From Streptomyces hawaiiensis (lineage in GTDB: Bacteria; Actinomycetota; Actinomycetes; Streptomycetales; Streptomycetaceae), in NCBI RefSeq assembly GCF_004803895.1, contig NZ_CP021978.1:7564001-7628000 (forward strand): DNA of 64,000 nucleotides, read 5' to 3'. Below the pieces are notes generated by a model, which worked only from the letters and a program-made list of their open reading frames with translations, was not told the DNA's origin and did no database searches. Of this stretch, positions 10,782 through 18,341 are shown piece by piece (the first letter of the stretch is position 1; the number at the start of each line of letters is the position of its first letter). The position numbers and the translations under genes were made by a program.

Positions 10782-11669
10782 ATGGCGGACAGAAGCATCC
10801 AAGGCGGCGACGGGATCGATACGTTCCCCTTCCCGGTCGAACTCAGCGTCGGCGGCGTCGGCATGCAGGTCGGCCCGATGAGCACCGGCCGTACCTGGCA
10901 CGCCGACGCGCCGCTGGAGCGCGTGCACCGCATCGACTTCCACATCGTCCTGCTGTTCGGCGCGGGCCCGGTCCGGCACATGGTCGACTTCACCGAGTAC
11001 GAGGCCATGGCCGGGGACCTGCTGTGGATCCGCCCAGGGCAGGTCCACCGCTTCTCGCGCACCAGCGAGTACCGCGGAACCGTGCTGACCATGCAACCGG
11101 GCTTTCTGCCCCGCTCGACCGTGGAGGCCACCGGCCTCTACCGCTACGACCTGCCGCCGCTGTTGCGCCCCGAGGCGGCCCAACTCGCCGGTCTGGAAGC
11201 CGCGCTCGCCCAGCTGCGGCGCGAGTACGAGGACACGGCGACGCTCCCGCTCAGCCTGCACACCGCCGTCCTGCGCCACTCGCTGACGGCGTTCCTGCTG
11301 CGCCTCGCCCACCTCGCGGCGAGTTCGGCTCAGGCCCTGCGGCAGCGGTCCGACTCCACCTTCACCCTCTTCCGGGACGCCGTGGAGCGGGACTTCGCCA
11401 CCAACCACAGCGTCAGCGCCTACGCCGACGCGCTCGGCTACTCCCGCCGCACCCTGGTCCGGGCGGTGCGCTCGGCCACCGGCGAGACCCCCAAGGCCTT
11501 CATCGACAAGCGCGTGGTCCTGGAGGCCAAACGGCTCCTCGCCCACACCGACCTGCCGATCGGCCGGGTCGGCGTGGCGGTCGGCTTCCCCGACGCCGCG
11601 AACTTCTCCAAGTTCTTCCACCAGCATACGGACCAGACCCCGGCGGCGTTTCGGGCGGAGCTGCGCTGA
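10782..11669 (+). CDS. AraC family transcriptional regulator
   Basis: A 295-residue protein with an N-terminal cupin-like sensor domain (residues about 15-110, with GDLLWIRPGQVHRF typical of the barrel) and two C-terminal helix-turn-helix units from about 195, including SVSAYADALGYSRRTLVRAVRSATG and IGRVGVAVGFPDAANFSKFFHQ. Such proteins sense small molecules, often sugars or aromatic acids. It is divergent from tkt across 157 bp holding a palindrome and direct repeats, so control of the pentose-phosphate operon is plausible but not shown. It is convergent with the glucanase gene. Confidence 0.9.
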   Translation: MADRSIQGGDGIDTFPFPVELSVGGVGMQVGPMSTGRTWHADAPLERVHRIDFHIVLLFGAGPVRHMVDFTEYEAMAGDLLWIRPGQVHRFSRTSEYRGTVLTMQPGFLPRSTVEATGLYRYDLPPLLRPEAAQLAGLEAALAQLRREYEDTATLPLSLHTAVLRHSLTAFLLRLAHLAASSAQALRQRSDSTFTLFRDAVERDFATNHSVSAYADALGYSRRTLVRAVRSATGETPKAFIDKRVVLEAKRLLAHTDLPIGRVGVAVGFPDAANFSKFFHQHTDQTPAAFRAELR

Positions 11670-11690
11670 CGGCGACTCGGCGCAGCGAAA

Positions 11691-11718
11691 AGGGGCTCCA
11701 CGCGTGCGTGGAGCCCCT
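11691..11718. terminator. Bidirectional terminator between AraC gene and glucanase gene
   Basis: AGGGGCTCCAC and GTGGAGCCCCT form an 11-bp perfect stem with a 6-base loop in the 60-bp gap between two convergent genes. The run AAAA before it gives a U-tract for the minus-strand gene, so it can serve both directions. Confidence 0.75.
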
Positions 11719-11729
11719 GCCGAGGACGC

Positions 11730-13130
11730 TCAGTGCCCGAACGCGAACCAGTTGACGTTCACGAAGTCCGCCGGCTGACCGCTGGTGAAGGTCAGATACA
11801 CGTCGTGTGTGCCCGTCACCGCGCTGATGTTCGCCGGAACGGTCCGCCACGATTGCCAGCCCCCGGTGCCGCCCACCGCGAAGCTCCCGACCGGCGCGTT
11901 GCCGCGACTGTCCAGCCGCACCTCGACCAGCCCGCTGACACCGTCCGCCGCGCCGCTCGCCACCCGGGCGCTGAACTGCCGGGCCGCCGAGGAGCCGAAG
12001 TCGACGCCCTTGAAGTGCAGCCAGTCGCCGTTGGCGAGCGCCCCGACGTTCCGGCCGCCGCCGGAGTCGGACGTCGTCTCGGTGATCACGCCGGACTGGC
12101 CGTCGTAGGACTCGGCCTGGATGGTGCCGTAGGCGTCGCGGCTGCCGGTCGGGGGAGGCGTGGTGCCGCCGCCGGAGGACAGCACCTGCACGTAGTCGAC
12201 GACCATCGCGTGGCCCGGCTGGGTCCCGGCGTCCGGGCCGCCGCCGAACGCGTCGGGGAAGCCGCCGCCCATCGCGACGTTCAGGATGATGAAGAAGCCG
12301 TGGTCGGTGGCGTTCTTCCAGGTCGTCGCGTCGACCTGGTTGGCGCGCACCGTGTGGAAGTTGGAGCCGTCGAGGTAGAAGCGGATCTCCTCGACGCTCG
12401 TCGAGCGGTCCCACTCCATCCGGTAGGTGTGGAAGCCGGCCTGGCAGGGGGTGCCCTGGCAGGTGGTCGAACTGCCGATGCCGCTGGTCTCGTTGCAGGG
12501 GCCGCCCGGCGAGGTGCCGCAGTGCATCGTGGCGAACACCGTGTTCATGCCCTGGGTGTTCTCCATGATGTCCAGCTCGCCGACCGCGGGCCAGTTCCAG
12601 TAGTCGCCGCGGTACGGGGCGCCCAGCATCCAGAACGCCGGCCAGTAGCCCTTGGCGGCGGCACCGGTGACGTTCGGCACCTGGATCCGGGACTCGACGC
12701 GGAGTGTGCCGCCGGCCGGGGGCTGGAAGTCGGTGCGGTTGGTCTCGATCCGGCCGGAGGTCCAGTTGCCCGCGGCGTCGCGGCGGGGCGTGATCCGGAG
12801 GTTGCCGTTGCCGTCGAGCGAGACGTTGTCCGTGCTGTTCGTCATCGTCTCGATCTCGCCGGTGCCCCAGCCCGCGGGACCGCCCGGGTAGCCCCTGCCG
12901 GTCGCGTACTGCCAGTTGGACGTGTTGACGCCGCTGCCCGCGGGTCCGTTGAAGTCGTCCGCGAACACCTGCGTCCAGCCCGGCGGGGGCGGCGGCGCGG
13001 AGGCGGTCGCGGACGGGGTGGCGACCGCGGAGGCGGCCGCCGCGAGGCCGACCGTACTGACGACGGCGACGAGCGCCCGCCGCAGCGGACGGCGTCTGTG
13101 GGAGGTGCAGGTGCCGGTGGTGTCGCTCAT
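11730..13130 (-). CDS. Secreted GH16 endo-beta-1,3-glucanase with CBM6
   Basis: Hydrolyses beta-1,3-glucans such as laminarin or fungal cell wall glucan outside the cell. The 466-residue product has a signal peptide (RRRPLRRALVAVVSTVGLAA followed by an Ala-rich region), a GH16 domain from about 45 to 310 with the catalytic motif GELDIME, a short GGGTTPPPTGS linker, and a C-terminal CBM6 (from YGTIQAESYDGQSG to VNWFAFGH). ATG at 13130 has GAGAGG 9 bases upstream, better than the longer open frame. Two LacI-type palindromes lie upstream, so glucan-dependent derepression is likely. Confidence 0.93.
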   Translation of the reverse strand: MSDTTGTCTSHRRRPLRRALVAVVSTVGLAAAASAVATPSATASAPPPPPGWTQVFADDFNGPAGSGVNTSNWQYATGRGYPGGPAGWGTGEIETMTNSTDNVSLDGNGNLRITPRRDAAGNWTSGRIETNRTDFQPPAGGTLRVESRIQVPNVTGAAAKGYWPAFWMLGAPYRGDYWNWPAVGELDIMENTQGMNTVFATMHCGTSPGGPCNETSGIGSSTTCQGTPCQAGFHTYRMEWDRSTSVEEIRFYLDGSNFHTVRANQVDATTWKNATDHGFFIILNVAMGGGFPDAFGGGPDAGTQPGHAMVVDYVQVLSSGGGTTPPPTGSRDAYGTIQAESYDGQSGVITETTSDSGGGRNVGALANGDWLHFKGVDFGSSAARQFSARVASGAADGVSGLVEVRLDSRGNAPVGSFAVGGTGGWQSWRTVPANISAVTGTHDVYLTFTSGQPADFVNVNWFAFGH

Positions 13131-13163
13131 GTGGGGATGCCTCTCGAATCGGAAACGGGAGGG

Positions 13164-13177
13164 TGAGAGCGCTCTCA
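13164..13177. promoter_or_regulatory. LacI-type operator, proximal to the glucanase gene
   Basis: TGAGAGCGCTCTCA is a perfect 14-bp palindrome 33 bp upstream of the glucanase ATG. It has the GAGCGCTC core of the sites bound by CebR/BglR-like LacI repressors of Streptomyces glycoside hydrolase genes. No LacI gene is in the window. Confidence 0.75.
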
Positions 13178-13342
13178 AAGTGCCGCCAATGTGCTCCTCG
13201 CCGTGCGGCCCGTCAAGAGGTGAAGCCGGGAAAAGTGCGGGGGGTGGCTGTGCGTGCAGTGCTTGAACGGGTGCGGACCTGCCGGGGAGTTGCGGGCACG
13301 ACAGAGGAGCGGGCCATGGGCGTGCCCTGGGGGCGGAGGTCT

Positions 13343-13360
13343 TCTGAGAGCGCTCTCAGA
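13343..13360. promoter_or_regulatory. Second LacI-type operator in the divergent region
   Basis: TCTGAGAGCGCTCTCAGA is a perfect 18-bp palindrome with the same 14-bp core as the proximal site, centred 181 bp away. It could let a LacI dimer pair loop the DNA, or could bring the divergent SRPBCC operon under the same control. Apart from the two operators, the 364-bp gap between the two genes shows no reading frame I can support. Confidence 0.7.
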
Positions 13361-13494
13361 GTAGATGCGGTCCGACGTCCGACGGCCCGGGACGGTTGCC
13401 CGGCTGTCCTCCGACGCGCCGCACTGTTGAACCAGGGGTTCCGGGGCACTCGGGGTGGACGACAGAGCACCGGTCGAGGCAGCAGGAGGCATCC

Positions 13495-14004
13495 GTGGCC
13501 GTACGCCATCACCTCATCCGAGTCGGCCCGGGCGCCGTGTGGGACGTCCTCGCCGACGGCCACCGCTACGCGGAGTGGGTGGTGGGAACCTCCGAATCCC
13601 ACCCGGTGCGCGGACAGTGGCCGCGCACCGGCGCGGCGATCCGCTACGAGGTCCGGCTCGGACCCGTACGGCTCGACAACGAGACGGTCGTCCGATACTG
13701 CGAGGAAGGCACCCGGCTGGAGCTGGAGGCCCACGCCGGTGCGCTGGGCTCGGCCCGCATCGCGATCGAGCTGCGGCCCTGGGGCGAGCACTGCCTGGTG
13801 ATCGTGGACGAGCACCCCCTGCGGGGCGCGGGCGGCCGACTGCACAACGTCGGCTTCGAGGCGCTGATCCAGTTGCGCCACCGCACCATGCTGGCCCGTC
13901 TGGCCAAGCTGTGCGAGGACGGGCCACAGGGCCCGGGGAACACCCGCCGCGCCCTGGGCCAGGTGACCGTGAGGTCCGAAGCGGACGGAGGCGGCCATGC
14001 CTGA
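13495..14004 (+). CDS. SRPBCC (START/Bet v 1-like) family protein
   Basis: A 169-residue polyketide cyclase/START-like protein with a hydrophobic ligand cavity. The opening VWDVLADGHRYAEWVVGTSES and the pattern of beta strands are typical. GTG at 13495 was chosen because AGGAGG lies 5 bases upstream. It is the first gene of a tight four-gene oxidative operon and overlaps the next gene by 8 bases, so it may bind or present that pathway's lipophilic substrate. The actual ligand is unknown. Confidence 0.8.
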   Translation: MAVRHHLIRVGPGAVWDVLADGHRYAEWVVGTSESHPVRGQWPRTGAAIRYEVRLGPVRLDNETVVRYCEEGTRLELEAHAGALGSARIAIELRPWGEHCLVIVDEHPLRGAGGRLHNVGFEALIQLRHRTMLARLAKLCEDGPQGPGNTRRALGQVTVRSEADGGGHA

Positions 14005-15616
14005 CGCCGTGGTCATCGGCGCGGGCCCCAACGGTCTGGTGGCCGCCAACGTCCTCGCCGACGCCGGGTGGAGCGTCGAGGTGCTGGAGGAGCAGCCCGA
14101 ACCGGGCGGCGCCGTACGCCACGACCGGGGCGTCGATCCCGCCTTCGTCAACGACCTGTTCAGCTCCTTCTACCCCCTCGCGGCCGCCTCGCCCGTCCTG
14201 GCCGCGCTGCGCCCCGAGGAGCACGGACTGCGCTGGAGCCACGCGCCCAGCGTGCTGGCCCATCCCCTCACCGACGGCAGCTGCGCCGTCCTGGACCGGA
14301 ACGTCGCCACCACCGCCGCGTCCCTCGACACCTTCGAGCCGGGCGACGGAGCCGCCTGGCAGCGACTGCACGACGTGTGGCAGCGCCTGCGCCCCGACCT
14401 GCTGGGCGCCCTGTTCACCCCGTTCCCACCCGTCCGGGCGACGGCCCGGCTGGCGCTGCGGCTGCGGGCGGCGGGCGGACTGCGCATGGCCCGCTCCCTG
14501 GTGCTGCCGGTGCGGCGCCTGGGGGAGGAGGAGTTCCGCGGCCAGGGCGGGCGCCTGCTGCTGGCCGGCAACGCCCTGCACGCCGACCTCGCCCCCGAGT
14601 CGGCGGGCAGCGGCGGCTTCGGCTGGTTGATGACCATGCTGGGCCAGACCTACGGCTTCCCGGTCCCGGCCGGCGGCTCCGGCGCGCTGACCTCGGCCCT
14701 GGTCCGGCGTCTGGAGACCCTGGGCGGACGGGTGCGCTGCGGGCAGCGCGTCGAGCAGGTCGTCGTCAGCGGCGGGCGGGCCGTCGGCGTGCGCACGTCC
14801 GGCGGGGACGCGGTGCCGGCCCGCCGGGCGGTGCTGGCGGACGTGTCGGTGCCCGCCCTGTACGGCGAGCTGGTCGACCCTGCTCACCTGCCCGCGCAGA
14901 TCCTCGACGACCTGCGGCGTTTCCAGTGGGACTTCGCCACGTTCAAGGTCGACTGGGCGCTCGACGGCCCGGTGCCCTGGCAGGCCGAGCAGGCGTCCCG
15001 GGCCGGTACCGTGCACCTCGCCGACGGCTTGGACGAGCTCACCCGCTTCGCGGCCCAGATCGCCATGCGGCAGGTCCCGGACCGGCCGTTCCTGATCTTC
15101 GGCCAGATGACCACCTCCGACGCCTCCCGTTCTCCGCAGGGCACCGAATCGGCCTGGGCCTACACCCATCTTCCCCATGAGATCCGCGCCGACGCCGCGG
15201 ACGAGGGGATCACCGGGAGCTGGGACACCAAGGACCAGGAGCTCATGGCAGACCGGGTCGAACGCCAGGTGGAGCGCTTCGCGCCCGGCTTCCGCTCCCT
15301 GATCCGCGGCCGCCGCATCCTGGCGCCCCCGACCCTGGAGGCGCTCGACGGCAATCTCGCGGGCGGCGCCATCAACGGTGGCACCACCGCGATCCACCAG
15401 CAGCTCCTCTTCCGCCCCCTGCCCGGCACCGGCCGCCCGGAGACCCCGGTGCCGGGCCTGTACCTCGCCTCCTCCGGAGCCCACCCCGGCGGCGGGGTGC
15501 ACGGCGCGCCCGGAGCCAACGCCGCCCGGGCCGCCCTGCGCCGCAACCGGGCTCCCGGCCTCGCCGGCGCCCAGCGGCTCCTCGCCCGCCGCGACCGCAC
15601 CGGAGCCAGACGCTGA
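13997..15616 (+). CDS. CrtI/PYROXD2-like FAD-dependent oxidoreductase
   Basis: A 539-residue flavoprotein of the phytoene desaturase-like superfamily. The N-terminal VVIGAGPNGLVAANVLADAG binds the FAD ADP part, and LYLASSGAHPGGGVHGAPGANAA near the C-terminus closes the FAD site, as in CrtI and PYROXD2. There are no neighbouring phytoene synthase or prenyl transferase genes, so carotenoid synthesis is unlikely; desaturation or oxidation of a lipid or isoprenoid is a reasonable guess. Translation is coupled to the SRPBCC gene. Confidence 0.85.
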   Translation: MPDAVVIGAGPNGLVAANVLADAGWSVEVLEEQPEPGGAVRHDRGVDPAFVNDLFSSFYPLAAASPVLAALRPEEHGLRWSHAPSVLAHPLTDGSCAVLDRNVATTAASLDTFEPGDGAAWQRLHDVWQRLRPDLLGALFTPFPPVRATARLALRLRAAGGLRMARSLVLPVRRLGEEEFRGQGGRLLLAGNALHADLAPESAGSGGFGWLMTMLGQTYGFPVPAGGSGALTSALVRRLETLGGRVRCGQRVEQVVVSGGRAVGVRTSGGDAVPARRAVLADVSVPALYGELVDPAHLPAQILDDLRRFQWDFATFKVDWALDGPVPWQAEQASRAGTVHLADGLDELTRFAAQIAMRQVPDRPFLIFGQMTTSDASRSPQGTESAWAYTHLPHEIRADAADEGITGSWDTKDQELMADRVERQVERFAPGFRSLIRGRRILAPPTLEALDGNLAGGAINGGTTAIHQQLLFRPLPGTGRPETPVPGLYLASSGAHPGGGVHGAPGANAARAALRRNRAPGLAGAQRLLARRDRTGARR

Positions 15617-15661
15617 CCGCGGCCCTCCGGGGCCGGGCCGGTGCCGAAGGAAGGGCAGCCC

Positions 15662-16543
15662 ATGGCAAGCAGCCCGCTCGCCGAGCGCACGATCGTCATC
15701 ACCGGAGCCGCCCGCGGTGTGGGCGCGGCGCTGGCCCGCGAAGTCGCCCGGCGCGGCGCCCGGGTGGCGCTCATCGGCCATGAGAGGACCGCCCTGGACG
15801 CGGTGGCCGCCTCCCTGCCGGGCCCGGCCCTCGCCCTGGAGGCCGACGTCACCGACCTCTGCGCACTGGAGGCCGCGGCAACCACCGTGCGGGACCGCCT
15901 CGGCCGTCCCTCGGCCGTGGTCGCGAACGCCGGCATCGCCGAGGGCGGCGCGTTCCTCGCCTCGGACCCGGCCGCCTGGCGCCGCGTGATCGACGTCAAC
16001 CTCACCGGCAGCGCCCAGACGGCCCGGGCGTTCCTGCCGGACCTGCTGGACACGGCGGGCTACCTCCTCCAGGTCGCCTCCCTGGCCTCGATCGGCGCCG
16101 CCCCGCTGATGAGCGCCTACTGCGCCTCCAAAACGGGGGTCGAGGCCTTCGCCCACTCCCTGCGGGCGGAGGTGGCGCACCGCGGGGTCGGCGTGGGCAT
16201 CGCCTACCTCAGCTGGACGGACACCGACATGATCCGCGACGCCGACCGGTACGCCGTCCTGCGGGAACTGCGCAGGCACATGCCCCCGCCGGCCCGCCGC
16301 GTGTACCCCGTGGACATGGTCGCCGCCCGCCTGGTCCGGGGGATGGAGCGCCGCCGTACGGCCGTGTACGCACCGGCGTGGCTGCGGCTGGCCCAGCCGA
16401 TACGCCCGGCCATGCCTGCTGTGGTCCTGCGCGTGGCGCGCCGCGAACTGCCCCGCCTGGAGGCCACGGGCCCGGTGCGCTACACCGGGCCGCTCGGCGC
16501 CGGCGGACATGCCGACCGTGCGGCGGCCCGGCCGGGTTCCTGA
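15662..16543 (+). CDS. Short-chain dehydrogenase/reductase
   Basis: A 293-residue SDR. TGAARGVGAALA near residue 15 is the TGxxxGxG cofactor motif, NAG near 88 and YCASK near 156 (catalytic Tyr and Lys) are intact, and Ser is present in VASLAS. The roughly 60-residue C-terminal tail after the core (from VYPVDMVAARLVRGMERRR) is typical of SDRs that act on bulky lipid or steroid-like substrates. ATG at 15662 has GAAGGAAGGG just upstream. It follows the FAD gene after 45 bases in the same operon. Confidence 0.88.
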   Translation: MASSPLAERTIVITGAARGVGAALAREVARRGARVALIGHERTALDAVAASLPGPALALEADVTDLCALEAAATTVRDRLGRPSAVVANAGIAEGGAFLASDPAAWRRVIDVNLTGSAQTARAFLPDLLDTAGYLLQVASLASIGAAPLMSAYCASKTGVEAFAHSLRAEVAHRGVGVGIAYLSWTDTDMIRDADRYAVLRELRRHMPPPARRVYPVDMVAARLVRGMERRRTAVYAPAWLRLAQPIRPAMPAVVLRVARRELPRLEATGPVRYTGPLGAGGHADRAAARPGS

Positions 16544-16616
16544 CGAGGGCGGTCCGGCACGCCCGGACGGCCACGGTCATGCCGGACACTGGTCAGCAGG
16601 GGAAGGGAGGCCGACC

Positions 16617-17468
16617 GTGCTGACCGGAGTCCGTGAACAACTGGGCCAGGCCCTGTTCCGCCGCGTCGCGGGCCCGAGCGGACCCGCGACCCGTGCCCGT
16701 ATCCACCACACCCCCGGCCCGCGCTGGTTCGGGCCGGACCGGCCGATCCGCACGGTCCACGGTGACGCCTCGATGTTCATCGGCGGGCTGGCCGCCCTCC
16801 TCCTGCAGTCGCTGCACCCGCTCGCGATGGCGGCGGTCGCCGGCCACTCCGGCTTCCGCGGCGACCCGTGGGGCCGGTTGCAGCGCACCAGCACCTTCCT
16901 GGCCGTGACGACGTACGGCACCGCCACCGACGCCCGGCAGGCGGTCGACCATGTGCGCGGCATCCACGAACGGATCCGCGGCACGACGGCCGGGGGCGTG
17001 CCCTACCACGCGGCCGACCCCCATCTGCTCGGCTGGGTGCACGCCGCCGAGACGGACAGCTTCCTGCGCGCCCACGAACGCTACGGGGACCGGCCGCTGG
17101 CCGCCGCCGGCTACGACGCCTACGTCGCCGACACCGCGCGCGTCGCCGAGGCGCTGGGGGTGGTCGACCCGCCGCGGGACCGCCGTGAACTGGCCGAGCG
17201 CCTGACCGCCTACCGGCCCGAGCTGCGGGCCACGCCCGAGGCCCGGGCAGCCGCCCGCTTCCTGCTGTTCCAGCCTCCCCTGCCCCTGGTCGTGCGGCCG
17301 TTCTACGGCGGTCTGGCCGCGAACGCCGTCACCCTGCTCCCGCCCTGGGCGCGCACCATGCTGTGGCTGCCGCGGGTGCCGGTCGTCGAGGACCTCGCCG
17401 TACGTCCCACCGGGCGGGCCCTGACCCGGACCATCCGCTGGGCCATGACGCCACCCCGGCAAGCCTGA
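16617..17468 (+). CDS. Oxygenase MpaB family protein (DUF2236)
   Basis: A 283-residue DUF2236 protein. Family features are HGDASMFIGGLAALLLQSLHPLAM, WGRLQRTSTFLAVTTYGT and HLLGWVHAAETDSFL; relatives include the haem-containing rubber oxygenase Lcp and fungal MpaB, which cleaves a prenyl side chain in mycophenolic acid synthesis. His residues in the HP and HAAE motifs could bind haem, which is inference. GTG at 16617 has AGGGAGG 6 bases upstream. As the last gene of the operon it would supply an oxidative step on a hydrophobic molecule. Confidence 0.85.
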   Translation: MLTGVREQLGQALFRRVAGPSGPATRARIHHTPGPRWFGPDRPIRTVHGDASMFIGGLAALLLQSLHPLAMAAVAGHSGFRGDPWGRLQRTSTFLAVTTYGTATDARQAVDHVRGIHERIRGTTAGGVPYHAADPHLLGWVHAAETDSFLRAHERYGDRPLAAAGYDAYVADTARVAEALGVVDPPRDRRELAERLTAYRPELRATPEARAAARFLLFQPPLPLVVRPFYGGLAANAVTLLPPWARTMLWLPRVPVVEDLAVRPTGRALTRTIRWAMTPPRQA

Positions 17469-17471
17469 CCC

Positions 17472-17567
17472 TCACAGCATGCTGCTCAGCAGCCGGTCCC
17501 GGTCGATCAGCCGGTGCTTCAGCACCAGTGCGACGTGCACCGCGAACGCCGCGTAGAGGAGGACCTG
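17472..17567 (-). pseudogene. C-terminal remnant of a cytochrome b561/b6-like gene
   Basis: In the minus frame that ends at 17472 about 30 residues read VLLYAAFAVHVALVLKHRL followed by IDRDRLLSSML and TGA. A last membrane helix with a His, then a K-H, I/V-DRD-RLL tail, is how Streptomyces cytochrome b561-type proteins end. Nothing upstream continues the protein: the frame runs into the IclR stop. This is a decayed fragment squeezed between two unrelated genes. Confidence 0.55.
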
Positions 17568-17597
17568 CGCAGCACCACGTGCAACCCCCGACACGGT

Positions 17598-18341
17598 TCA
17601 GGGCTGCCACCCCAGCGCCCGTGAGATCCCACGCGCCGCCACCCGCACCGCCGGGCCCAGGACCGGCACCTGGGCGTCCGCGTGGGGCACCACGATCGAC
17701 ACGGCGGCGGTCACCGTGCCGTCCGCACCACGGACCGGCGCGGCCACCGACAGGGCGTCCTCCGTGACCTGACGGTCGCTCACCGCGACCCCCGACCTGC
17801 GCACCTCGGCGAGCGCCCGCCGCAGCCGCTCCGGTTCGGTGATCGTGTACGGGGTGAAGGACGCCAGTTCGCCTTCGCAGTACTCCTTCTGGAACACCGG
17901 GTCGCCATGGGCCAGCAGCGCGAGTCCGACTCCCGTGGCGTGCAGCGGCCAGCGGGCGCCGACGCGGATGTGCACGCCGACCGCCGACCGCCCCGACAGC
18001 CACTCGGTGTAGACGACGTCCCTGCCGTCCCGCACGGCCAGCTGCACGTTCTCGTGCGTCGCCTCGTACAGGTCCTCCAGGTACGGCAGCGCGATCTGCC
18101 GCAGGGCTAGGCCGCGCGGGGCCAGCGCGGCGAGCTCCCACAGTCGCAGCCCGACGTGGTAGACGCCGGACTCGTCCCGCTCCAGCGCGCCCCACTCGGT
18201 GAGCGCGCCCACCAGGCGGTGCGCGGTGGTCAGGCTCAGCCCGGCCCGCCGGCTGATGTCCGTCAGGCACAGCGCCGGATGCTCGTGGTCGAAGGCCGCG
18301 AGCACGGACAGCAGCCGGTCGGGCGCGGTGGGGGCGGTCAT
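17598..18341 (-). CDS. IclR family transcriptional regulator
   Basis: A 247-residue regulator with an N-terminal winged helix (LCLTDISRRAGLSLTTAHRLVGAL, residues about 25-48) and a C-terminal GAF-like effector domain with HATGVGLALLAHG and the closing VAAPVRGADGTVTAAVSI typical of IclR. It has an ATGA overlap with the exported hydrolase gene and belongs to the same transcript as the hydrolase and the symporter, so it probably senses the released or imported acid. IclR proteins commonly control catabolism of aromatic or short-chain carboxylates. Confidence 0.92.
   Translation of the reverse strand: MTAPTAPDRLLSVLAAFDHEHPALCLTDISRRAGLSLTTAHRLVGALTEWGALERDESGVYHVGLRLWELAALAPRGLALRQIALPYLEDLYEATHENVQLAVRDGRDVVYTEWLSGRSAVGVHIRVGARWPLHATGVGLALLAHGDPVFQKEYCEGELASFTPYTITEPERLRRALAEVRRSGVAVSDRQVTEDALSVAAPVRGADGTVTAAVSIVVPHADAQVPVLGPAVRVAARGISRALGWQP

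Noticed and set aside
13997..15616. Carotenoid pathway call for the CrtI-like protein
   Set aside because: No phytoene synthase, cyclase or prenyl transferase gene is near, and the sequence is closer to PYROXD2-like proteins.
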